A stretch of DNA of 6,200 nt, taken from the NCBI GenBank assembly GCA_021826655.1, contig JAKAZC010000174.1, positions 1-6,200 of the forward strand, read 5' to 3'. This stretch comes from Actinomycetes bacterium. GTDB lineage: Bacteria > Actinomycetota > Acidimicrobiia > Acidimicrobiales > RAAP-2. The position numbers and the translations under genes are program-made. Below, in pieces: positions 1 to 5,009 of this stretch. A model generated the notes under the pieces. The model searched no databases. It saw only the letters and a list, made by a program, of their open reading frames with translations, and was not told where the DNA came from. Numbering within the stretch: the first letter of the stretch is position 1; each line of letters opens with the position of its first letter.

Positions 1-126
1 CACGATCCCCGTGCTGCCGCTCCCGGTGCCCGGTGGCTGGACGTAGGGGGTCGAGGGGCTGAGTCCGGCCGCCCCCGACACCACCCCCGGATAGGTGGAC
101 GTCACCGCTGCAAGAACACCACTCAT
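1..126 (-). CDS. Possible N-terminal part of an unknown protein (runs off the left edge)
   Basis: Reading leftwards from an ATG at 126-124, the frame is open to the window edge (42 codons). It begins MSGVLAAVTSTYPG and continues with a Gly/Ser/Pro/Thr-rich stretch. About 80% of the codons end in G or C, as expected for a gene here. The AT-ending codons gather in the first few positions, which is common at real gene starts. I do not recognise the protein: there is no clear signal peptide, membrane segment or motif in the visible part. The same frame stays open upstream to another ATG at 183, and no good ribosome binding site precedes either start. If real, it is divergent from the PsiE-family gene and shares the 127-396 intergenic region with it. 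It could also be a chance open frame, so the call is weak. Confidence 0.35.
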   Translation of the reverse strand, partial: MSGVLAAVTSTYPGVVSGAAGLSPSTPYVQPPGTGSGSTGIV

Positions 127-396
127 TGCGTGCCGGCTTCGCCTGGATCGCCTGCTGACCGGGGGAGAGTAACCCAGCGGCATCGGAACCCGGTGGCAAT
201 CCGGAACCCTCGGAGCACCACGCCAGTCCGGACGACGTCGGTCGACCGCGGTGCCGACGTCGGGAACACGCGGACGGTCCTCTGACCGCCACCGACTCTG
301 CCCCGTTCCCGGCGTCATGGGCATACACAGGGTCCCCGGTGGTCGGTGATGGTGCAGGGCAGGTCGCGGCAAACTGGCCGTGTATCGTCGGCGTCC
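127..396. other. Divergent intergenic region, 270 bases
   Basis: No gene is visible here. It lies between the possible leftward gene and the PsiE-family gene, so it probably holds promoters for one or both. The notable structure is a pair of CGACGTCG palindromes at 233-240 and 255-262, listed separately. A TANNNT-type -10 element (TATCGT, 383-388) lies just upstream of the PsiE-family start. Confidence 0.5.
233..262. promoter_or_regulatory. Twin CGACGTCG palindromes, candidate operator
   Basis: The 9-bp arms CGACGTCGG (233-241) and CCGACGTCG (254-262) form a perfect inverted repeat around a 12-base spacer. Each arm also contains the self-palindromic 8-mer CGACGTCG, and the two copies are 22 bp apart, about two helical turns. 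That geometry suits two protein dimers bound on the same DNA face. I know of no regulator with exactly this site. The assignment as an operator is inference from symmetry, spacing and the divergent-promoter location. Confidence 0.3.
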
Positions 397-903
397 ATGA
401 GTGAGCGGGCGACTGACCGCGAAGGGCCCTCGGGTCGGGCGGACGGAGTCGTCCGCGGGATCATCCTCGGGATCGAGTACGCCATCGTCGCGAGTCTGCT
501 GCTGGTGGCGGGTGTCGTCCTGGTGCGGACCGTGGAGACCTTTCTCCGGTACGGCCGTGACTTCCCGAACGCCGTCGTCGAATCGATCGACGGCATCCTG
601 GTGGTCATCATCATCCTGGATATCGCCCACACCGTCTTCGGGCACCTGCGATCGTCCGTCTTCCCGGTCCGCCCCTTCCTGATCATCGGCATCCTGGCGG
701 GCGTCCGGGACATCCTGAGCGGATCGGCGCACCTCACGTTGAGCGGCCCGCTCTCCCAGCGCGAGTTCTACAACACCCTCATCTCGCTCGGCGTAGGTGT
801 GGGCGTGGTCATCTTCCTTCTCCTCGGACTGCTGATCCTCCGATTCAGCGGTCCGGCCGACGTCGTCGACGTCGACGACGTCGACGGGGGCGGCGACCGG
901 TAG
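397..903 (+). CDS. PsiE-family (phosphate-starvation-inducible) membrane protein
   Basis: A 168-residue integral membrane protein. Hydrophobic segments lie near residues 21-46, 64-84, 92-107 and 126-150. The central part, with SIDGILVVIIILDI then the conserved VRPFLIIGILAGVRDIL (about 91-107), is the PsiE family core. The family is induced by phosphate starvation in E. coli, but its biochemical role is unknown. E. coli PsiE is about 136 residues; here a charged N-terminal tail of about 20 residues and an Asp/Val-rich C-terminal tail (ADVVDVDDVDGGGDR) are extra. I chose ATG 397 over an in-frame ATG at 346 because the extra 17 residues look non-coding. No Shine-Dalgarno precedes 397, but TATCGT at 383-388 would place the transcript start at or beside the ATG, so the mRNA may be leaderless. 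The gene appears to stand alone. Family call firm, physiological role not. Confidence 0.82.
   Translation: MSERATDREGPSGRADGVVRGIILGIEYAIVASLLLVAGVVLVRTVETFLRYGRDFPNAVVESIDGILVVIIILDIAHTVFGHLRSSVFPVRPFLIIGILAGVRDILSGSAHLTLSGPLSQREFYNTLISLGVGVGVVIFLLLGLLILRFSGPADVVDVDDVDGGGDR
858..883. repeat. Perfect 26-bp palindrome inside the 3' end of the psiE-like gene
   Basis: Bases 858-883 are a perfect inverted repeat with 13-bp arms and no loop, built from alternating GACGTC and GTCGAC units. GACGTC occurs at 859, 868 and 877, a 9-base period. The tract encodes the Asp/Val-rich C-terminal tail just before the stop at 901-903. It may be a low-complexity expansion, a protein-binding site or part of a 3' hairpin. 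A shorter 12-bp palindrome, CGTCGATCGACG, follows at 920-931. Confidence 0.55.
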
Positions 904-1150
904 CCGTGGGGCTCCCCTGCGTCGATCGACGTCACCCCACTCGCGTGCGGGTTCGGGCTGGCGTCGGCGATGTTGTCGAACTGCCTCGAACCCGCGCCGC
1001 CGTCGCGAATCGGGCCCGGGCGGTTCCGTCCGTGGTCAGCACCCCGTCCGGTCGTCCGGATCGCGGAGGTAGGCCCCTTGGCGTGGTCCGCCTCCCCGCC
1101 ACACCGCATCGGGCCCCTCCCGATGCTCGACGCGATCGCTGTCGGGCACC

Positions 1151-1176
1151 CGCCCCGGCCCGGCCGGGCCGGGGCG
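1151..1176. terminator. Perfect 26-bp GC-only palindrome, candidate hairpin terminator
   Basis: The 26 bases at 1151-1176 are a perfect inverted repeat made only of G and C (CGCCCCGGCCCGG and its complement). As RNA it would fold into a very stable stem with a few unpaired bases at the tip. No T-tract follows on either strand. U-tract-less hairpins have been proposed as terminators in actinobacteria, but the site lies 248 bases past the psiE-like stop, so its role is uncertain. It could instead be a cruciform or protein-binding site. The palindrome is seen directly; the terminator role is inferred. Confidence 0.4.
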
Positions 1177-1180
1177 TCCG

Positions 1181-1417
1181 GTGGGCATCGACCGCGTGCT
1201 GATCTGGTAGAGCTCCTTGGGCGTCGTCCTCGCCGCCGTCTACATGGTGGCGTACACCCTCCTGCGCACCTCGGGTGACGGCAGGCGGTGGAGGTCGCGA
1301 CTCCGGCACCCCGGGTCCGGGCGCCCTGGCTCCCCCGACCTCCGCATCCCCCGGAGCCGTTCGGACCGACACTACGGTGGACCGGCGGCGACGCAGGACG
1401 ACGAAAGGAGCCAGTGA
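1181..1417 (+). pseudogene. Possible small membrane-protein frame interrupted by an amber codon
   Basis: From a GTG at 1181 the frame reads VGIDRVLIW, meets TAG at 1208-1210, then continues SSLGVVLAAVYMVAYTLLRTSGDG with a hydrophobic helix-like stretch, then an Arg/Pro/Ser-rich tail to a TGA at 1415-1417. That TGA overlaps the ATG of the HdeD-family gene by one base (TGATG), the arrangement seen in translationally coupled genes. A TTG at 1217 could start the part after the stop (66 codons). No good ribosome binding site precedes either start. It may be a decayed small gene, a short leader peptide, or chance. I do not recognise any homologue. Confidence 0.22.
1404..1410 (+). promoter_or_regulatory. 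Strong ribosome binding site of the HdeD-family gene
   Basis: AAAGGAG lies six bases before ATG 1417. It is the clearest Shine-Dalgarno sequence in the window and rules out the upstream in-frame start at 1288. A TANNNT-type hexamer (TACGGT, 1373-1378) about 30 bases upstream could be the -10 element, without a recognisable -35. Confidence 0.75.
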
Positions 1418-1989
1418 TGGCGACGGATCCCGGTATGGTGGCTGTCGAAGGCGGGTTGCCCTCGAAGTACGTCTGGCAGATCGAGCTGATCGCCGGGGTG
1501 ATCACCCTCGGACTCGGTATCGTCCTGGCGCTCAGGCCCTCCCAGTCCCTCAACGTGGTAAGCGTCTTCATCGGCGTCCTGCTGGTCATCGGGGGCATCT
1601 TCCACTTCATCCGTGCACTCGACCACGACGAGCAGCACCGGGCCTGGATCGCCGTCGCCGGGCTCCTCGAGCTGGTCATCGGCGTCGTCATGATCCGGCA
1701 CCTCGGCCTCACCAAATCGGTCATCGGTCTCCTCATCGGCATCGTCTGGATCGTGCAGGGAGTCGTCGCCCTGCTGTCGGGCATCATGGGCGGCCTCCCG
1801 GGAACGCGGGGCTGGGCGATCGCGTTCGGGCTGATCAGCTTGGCTGCCGGCATCGTCGTGGTGTCGGTGCCGCAGAGTTCGGTCAACGCGCTCGCGGTGC
1901 TCCTCGGGATCTGGTTCATCGTGATGGGGCTCTTCGAACTGGCTGCCGGATTCGTTCTGCGTGCCGCTCTCCGGAAGGTATCCTCCTGA
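1417..1989 (+). CDS. HdeD/DUF308 family membrane protein
   Basis: A 190-residue protein with six predicted membrane helices (about 18-38, 45-66, 74-93, 98-119, 132-151, 155-181) arranged as three two-helix repeats. Each repeat follows the DUF308 pattern: a Gly-rich helix ending in a polar turn (RPSQS, HLGLTKS, VPQSS), then a helix of the type hhhGhhhhhxGhxxhh. E. coli HdeD belongs to the acid-resistance island, but most actinobacterial members have no tested function, so acid resistance should not be assumed. The start is set by the AAAGGAG site six bases upstream. Length and topology are normal for the family. The gene seems monocistronic: a 6-bp hairpin follows (2028-2044) and the next gene has its own candidate operator. 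Confidence 0.85.
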   Translation: MATDPGMVAVEGGLPSKYVWQIELIAGVITLGLGIVLALRPSQSLNVVSVFIGVLLVIGGIFHFIRALDHDEQHRAWIAVAGLLELVIGVVMIRHLGLTKSVIGLLIGIVWIVQGVVALLSGIMGGLPGTRGWAIAFGLISLAAGIVVVSVPQSSVNALAVLLGIWFIVMGLFELAAGFVLRAALRKVSS

Positions 1990-2027
1990 GCCGTCGGTGA
2001 CGCACCGCCCGGTCCCGAGGTGAGGGT

Positions 2028-2044
2028 CCGGTCGCCATGACCGG
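2028..2044 (+). terminator. Short hairpin after the HdeD-family gene
   Basis: CCGGTC-GCCAT-GACCGG has 6-bp GC-rich arms and a 5-base loop, 38 bases after the hdeD-like stop, followed by GTAGTT. It could be a weak terminator. Its 6-5-6 geometry matches the candidate Nur box at 2049-2065, with centres 21 bp apart (two helical turns), so a second regulator site is an alternative. The arm sequences of the two sites differ. Confidence 0.3.
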
Positions 2045-2048
2045 GTAG

Positions 2049-2065
2049 TTGCGACCGATTCGCAA
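2049..2065. promoter_or_regulatory. Putative Nur box (nickel-responsive operator)
   Basis: TTGCGA-CCGAT-TCGCAA is a perfect 6-5-6 inverted repeat. The operator reported for Nur, the nickel-specific Fur-family repressor of Streptomyces coelicolor, is tTGCaa-N5-ttGCAA. The strongly conserved TGC/GCA halves, outer T/A and N5 spacing all match; only the inner A/T pair is changed to G/C next to the spacer-side base. It lies directly upstream of a nickel/cobalt permease, where such a site is expected. TTGCGA could double as a -35 element, with CAGCAT (2072-2077) as a poor -10 at 17-bp spacing, so bound repressor would block polymerase. The regulator gene is not in the window. Confidence 0.6.
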
Positions 2066-2150
2066 TTGGGCCAGCATGGCAGCGTGCAGCCCGAGCCCGC
2101 CATCGATCGTTCCCGCAATCCGTTCGAGGCCGATCGGACTGGCCACTGAC

Positions 2151-3344
2151 GTGGACGTCGTGAGCGCGCCGGTCCCACCTGGGCCACCATCCGTTCCCGT
2201 CGGCCGGGTCGGCCGGGCCCGGGCCCTGCTCGCTCCGGCACAGTGGCGCCAGGTCTCGTGGATGTTCCTCAGCATCGTGGTGCTCCACGTAGTGGGGTTC
2301 GGCGTCTTCCTCGTCTTCGTCGTGCCCGGGCACTACAAGGGACTGGGCATCGGGGTCTGTGTCCTCGCCTACACGCTCGGCCTGCGGCACGCCTTCGACG
2401 CCGACCACATCTCGGCCATCGACAACACCACCCGCAAGCTCATGAGCGAGGGAAGGCGGCCGGTCAGCGTCGGCTACTACTTCGCACTCGGGCACTCGAC
2501 CATCGTCGTGGCCATCGGGGTGGGCATCGTGGTGGCGGAGCGGACGGTGTACGCCGCCGTGTCCCACCGGGGCTCGGCGCTCCAGCAGTTCGGCGGCGTC
2601 TTCGGGACCACGGTGTCGGCCACGTTCCTGTTCCTCATCGCCGCGCTCAACCTGATCATCCTGGCCGGCATCGTGCGTGTGTTCCAGATGATGCGCCGGG
2701 GTGACTTCGACGAGGCCGAGCTCGAACGCCAGCTCGAGAACCGTGGGTTGCTCACCCGGGTCTTCGGCCGCTGGATGCGGTCGATCACGAGGGAGTGGCA
2801 GATGTACCCGGTGGGCGTGCTGTTCGGACTCGGCTTCGACACCGCAACCGAGGTCGCGCTGCTCGCAACGACCGCGCTCTTGGCCTCGCGGTCGCTGCCG
2901 TGGTACTCGATCATGTGCCTGCCCGTACTGTTCACCGCGGGGATGTGCCTCATGGACACCATCGACGGGTGCTTCATGAACGTCGCCTACGGCTGGGCCT
3001 TCTTCAACCCGGTCCGGAAGGTCTTCTACAACCTGACGATCACCGCACTCTCCGTGGCCGTCTGCTTCTTCGTCGGGACCATCGAGGTGCTCGGACTGCT
3101 GCCGAAGGAACTTCACCTGGCCGGGCCGACCTGGTCCTTCCTGGCGGGGTTCAACCTCAACGACGCCGGATTCGTGATCGTCGGCCTGTTCGTGGCGACC
3201 TGGGTGGTGGCCATCGGCGTGTGGCACTTCGGACACGTCGAGGAACGCTGGTCGGGGAGGCTCCGGGGTCACGAGCCGTTCGAGGCCGAGGCCTCCGACG
3301 GGCTCGAGTACGGTGCGGCCACCGCGACCCGCTCGGGCGTCTGA
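2151..3344 (+). CDS. NiCoT-family (HoxN/NixA-type) nickel/cobalt permease
   Basis: A polytopic membrane transporter that takes up Ni2+ and/or Co2+ with high affinity. From GTG 2151 it has 397 residues, and the family signatures appear in order: RHAFDADHI (79-87), the metal-recognition helix; FALGHSTIVV (112-121); LGFDTATE (227-234); FTAGMCLMDTIDG (261-273); FFNPVRKVFYNLTIT (284-298). About eight membrane helices with a charged loop (about 176-215) agree with the family. All key His/Asp residues are intact. Start choice: the frame is open to TTG 2049 and has ATG 2076, but the Nur-like box covers 2049-2065 and codons 2076-2150 look non-coding. GTG 2151 or GTG 2160 is therefore more likely; neither has a clear ribosome binding site. 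The family motif alone does not separate nickel from cobalt; the Nur-like operator favours nickel. No urease, hydrogenase or Ni-SOD gene is visible to show where the metal goes. Confidence 0.88.
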   Translation: MDVVSAPVPPGPPSVPVGRVGRARALLAPAQWRQVSWMFLSIVVLHVVGFGVFLVFVVPGHYKGLGIGVCVLAYTLGLRHAFDADHISAIDNTTRKLMSEGRRPVSVGYYFALGHSTIVVAIGVGIVVAERTVYAAVSHRGSALQQFGGVFGTTVSATFLFLIAALNLIILAGIVRVFQMMRRGDFDEAELERQLENRGLLTRVFGRWMRSITREWQMYPVGVLFGLGFDTATEVALLATTALLASRSLPWYSIMCLPVLFTAGMCLMDTIDGCFMNVAYGWAFFNPVRKVFYNLTITALSVAVCFFVGTIEVLGLLPKELHLAGPTWSFLAGFNLNDAGFVIVGLFVATWVVAIGVWHFGHVEERWSGRLRGHEPFEAEASDGLEYGAATATRSGV

Positions 3345-3346
3345 TC

Positions 3347-3352
3347 TAGTGT
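3347..3352 (+). promoter_or_regulatory. Weak candidate -10 element for the DUF2510 gene
   Basis: TAGTGT fits the actinobacterial TANNNT pattern and lies three bases after the permease stop codon. A transcript would start near 3359, leaving a leader of about 27 bases with a G-run (3375-3380) as ribosome binding site. The sequence 17 bp upstream (GCGACC) is a poor -35. Read-through from the permease is equally possible. Confidence 0.22.
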
Positions 3353-3385
3353 GGCCGGTGACGCACCTGGCGACGGGGGGACCGC

Positions 3386-4357
3386 GTGTTCGAGCACCAT
3401 CGGGAGCACCACGAGGACGCGGTGCGTGCCGCCGCGCTGCACGACTGGCAGGTCCACCATGACGCGTACGCGGGCATGCTCGACACGGCACGGTCGTTCA
3501 CGGGCACGACCGCCGACGGCCTGCTGCTCGCAGCGGGCGAGACGTCGTTCCTGCAGGTCACCGACACCGAACTGATCGAGGAACGGCGGGGGAGGGGCAC
3601 CTACGTGGGACACTCCCAGGGGATCTCGGTCCCGGTGACGCGCATCGGGGGACGCCAGATCCGGTACCGGGTCGGCGCCACGAAGGGACATTACGTCCAG
3701 GGCGATATGTCGCCGACGGCCATCGACACCGGAACCACCTACATCACCTCGACGAGGGTCGTGTTCCGTGGTGCGAATCAGACCCGGGAGTGTGCGTTCG
3801 CCAAGCTCCTCGGCTTCGACCACGACGACGACGCCGGCACGACCACGCTGTCGGTCTCCAACCGGACCAGGCCCACGACCGTCCGGTACGGGCCTGCCTG
3901 CTCGGCGACGTTCGACTTCCGGCTCGACCTGGCGCTGGCGCACTTCCGGCACACCGTCGACGAGCTGGTGGCCGGGCTCGAGGCCGACCTGGCCGCGATC
4001 GACTCGGCCCGCCCGACGGAGGCGCCGCCAGAGGGACCGGTGGCGCCTCCTCCGCCCGGCCCGGACCACCGGCCCCCGAAGCCCGGGACGACTTCGCCGA
4101 CAGGCACGGTACCGGACTCCGACCCGGGCCCTGCTCCCGATCCCGGCTCCGTCGTGATGGCTCCGTCGGTACCGACCCCGACGACGGACGGGAGGCCTCC
4201 ACCCGGGGCGCCCGTGCCACCGTCGGCCGCGCAGCCAACGGTGGCCGCGGCCTGGTACCCGGACCCATGGCACGATGCGCCCCTCCGGTGGTGGGACGGG
4301 TCGGCATGGTCGTGGCGGACGGTCGACCCCGGGGGACCGCCACCCGATCCGGCCTGA
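3386..4357 (+). CDS. DUF2510 protein with conserved N-terminal domain and proline-rich linker
   Basis: A 323-residue, probably cytoplasmic protein of unknown function with three regions. Residues 1-30 are a polar, helix-like segment with seven histidines in the first 25 positions. Residues about 45-200 are a beta-rich domain with RRGRGTYVGHSQGISVPV, RYRVGATKGHYVQGD and IDTGTTYITSTRVVFRGANQ; it resembles a domain I have seen in other actinobacterial proteins of unknown role. Residues 206-286 are a Pro/Thr/Ala linker likely to be disordered. Residues 287-315 are a DUF2510 module (AAWYPDPWHDAPLRWWDGSAW), usually found near membrane or SHOCT-type domains; no membrane helix is present here. GTG 3386 is the first possible start after an in-frame TGA at 3359, preceded by GGGGGG. 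It begins 41 bases after the permease gene, so co-transcription is possible. Confidence 0.75.
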   Translation: MFEHHREHHEDAVRAAALHDWQVHHDAYAGMLDTARSFTGTTADGLLLAAGETSFLQVTDTELIEERRGRGTYVGHSQGISVPVTRIGGRQIRYRVGATKGHYVQGDMSPTAIDTGTTYITSTRVVFRGANQTRECAFAKLLGFDHDDDAGTTTLSVSNRTRPTTVRYGPACSATFDFRLDLALAHFRHTVDELVAGLEADLAAIDSARPTEAPPEGPVAPPPPGPDHRPPKPGTTSPTGTVPDSDPGPAPDPGSVVMAPSVPTPTTDGRPPPGAPVPPSAAQPTVAAAWYPDPWHDAPLRWWDGSAWSWRTVDPGGPPPDPA

Positions 4358-4457
4358 GTCCGGCCAAGGCGTGCGGTGCCCGGTGGACACCACCGCCCCC
4401 GATATGAGAGCGTCCTCGCCGGCACGGGAGACAACCGGCACAGGGAGGGAGCAGGGT
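4358..4457 (+). promoter_or_regulatory. Probable promoter region of the hydratase cluster, with a small hairpin
   Basis: The 100 bases before the first MaoC gene hold a perfect inverted repeat CGGTGG-ACA-CCACCG (4381-4395) and an AT-richer patch GATATGAG (4401-4408) that could be a -10 element. TGGACA at 4384-4389 resembles a -35 but is only 13 bp from it, which is too close. No KstR-type or other familiar steroid-regulon operator is recognisable. The ribosome binding site is GGGAGGGA at 4443-4450, seven bases before ATG 4458. Confidence 0.3.
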
Positions 4458-5009
4458 ATGGTCGACGAGGAACTCGAAACGCAGCTGGCCGGCCTTATCG
4501 GTCGACCGGTCGGTCGGGGTGGGTCCTCGCTCGCCCCCGACCCGGTCAACCAGCCGATGATCCGCCACTGGACGGCGGCGTTCGCCGACCACAACCCGGT
4601 GTACACCGACCCGGAGGCCGCAGCCGCGTCCCGGTTCGGCGAGGTGGTCGCCCCGCCCCTGATGCTCCAGACGTGGACCATGCCCACGCCGACGCTCGAG
4701 GGGATCGCCGAGCGGGGAGGCGCTCCCGTCGCCGTCGAGGGCGGGACGGCGTTGTCGGTGCTCGACCAGGCCGGCTACACGGGCACACTGGCCACCAACT
4801 CCGAATACGAGATCTCGCGCTACCTGCGGCTCGGCGAGGTCGTCTCCTCGGAGACCGTGTTCCAGGCGATCTCGGAGGAGAAGTCGACCCGGATGGGTCG
4901 TGGTCGATTCGTCACCTGGGTGACCACGTACTCCGTCAGCTCCGGTGAGGTGGTCGGCCGTCAGACGTTCAGGATCCTCAAGTTCGACCCGTCGGGGCCG
5001 ACGTCGTGA
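4458..5009 (+). CDS. MaoC-like hotdog protein, probable non-catalytic subunit of an enoyl-CoA hydratase
   Basis: A 183-residue protein of the MaoC N-terminal / FAS1-like dehydratase type. The hot-dog helix region reads AAFADHNPVYTDPEAA (40-55). In R-specific enoyl-CoA hydratases this region has Asp and, five residues later, His. Here Asp44 is kept but the His position is Tyr49, so the subunit is probably not catalytic alone. FGEVVAPPLMLQ (60-71) is the usual family follow-on. It resembles the MaoC half of mycobacterial ChsH2 (Rv3542c), whose C-terminal DUF35 domain is absent here. The start is fixed by a good ribosome binding site. The TGA overlaps the GTG of the next gene by four bases, which fits stoichiometric synthesis of two subunits. 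Likely role: CoA-ester binding partner in steroid or fatty-acid side-chain beta-oxidation. The substrate is not readable from sequence. Confidence 0.78.
   Translation: MVDEELETQLAGLIGRPVGRGGSSLAPDPVNQPMIRHWTAAFADHNPVYTDPEAAAASRFGEVVAPPLMLQTWTMPTPTLEGIAERGGAPVAVEGGTALSVLDQAGYTGTLATNSEYEISRYLRLGEVVSSETVFQAISEEKSTRMGRGRFVTWVTTYSVSSGEVVGRQTFRILKFDPSGPTS

Larger units (their letters stand above)
904..1416. other. 513-base stretch without a convincing gene
   Basis: Several frames stay open on both strands because of the high GC content. Their translations are Arg/Pro/Gly/Ala-rich with no domain or sensible codon pattern. The stretch holds a 12-bp palindrome (920-931), a perfect 26-bp GC palindrome (1151-1176), a short membrane-segment frame with an amber codon (1181-1417), and the leader and ribosome binding site of the HdeD-family gene. 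Apart from these I see nothing in it. Confidence 0.5.

Noticed and set aside
906..1372. Several open frames of 98-146 codons on both strands between the psiE-like and HdeD-like genes
   Set aside because: None has a ribosome binding site, domain or consistent coding pattern, and they overlap each other and the GC palindrome.
2076..2150. ATG 2076 as start of the nickel permease
   Set aside because: The extra 25 residues use codons unlike the rest of the gene, there is no ribosome binding site, and it would leave almost no leader after the Nur-like operator. It cannot be fully excluded.
768..3491. A 907-codon open frame on the minus strand spanning the psiE-like, HdeD-like and permease region
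   Set aside because: It lies antisense to three well-supported genes, its product is Arg/Pro/Gly/His-rich without any domain, and long antisense open frames are expected in DNA this GC-rich.
4384..4408. TGGACA and GATATGAG as a -35/-10 pair before the MaoC genes
   Set aside because: The spacing is only about 13 bp, too short for a normal promoter; only the -10-like patch was kept, as weak evidence.
3269..4687. A 472-codon minus-strand open frame opposite the DUF2510 gene, and a 429-codon one at 3744-5033
   Set aside because: Both run opposite genes with clear family motifs and proper starts. Their products are low-complexity Arg/Gly/Pro stretches.
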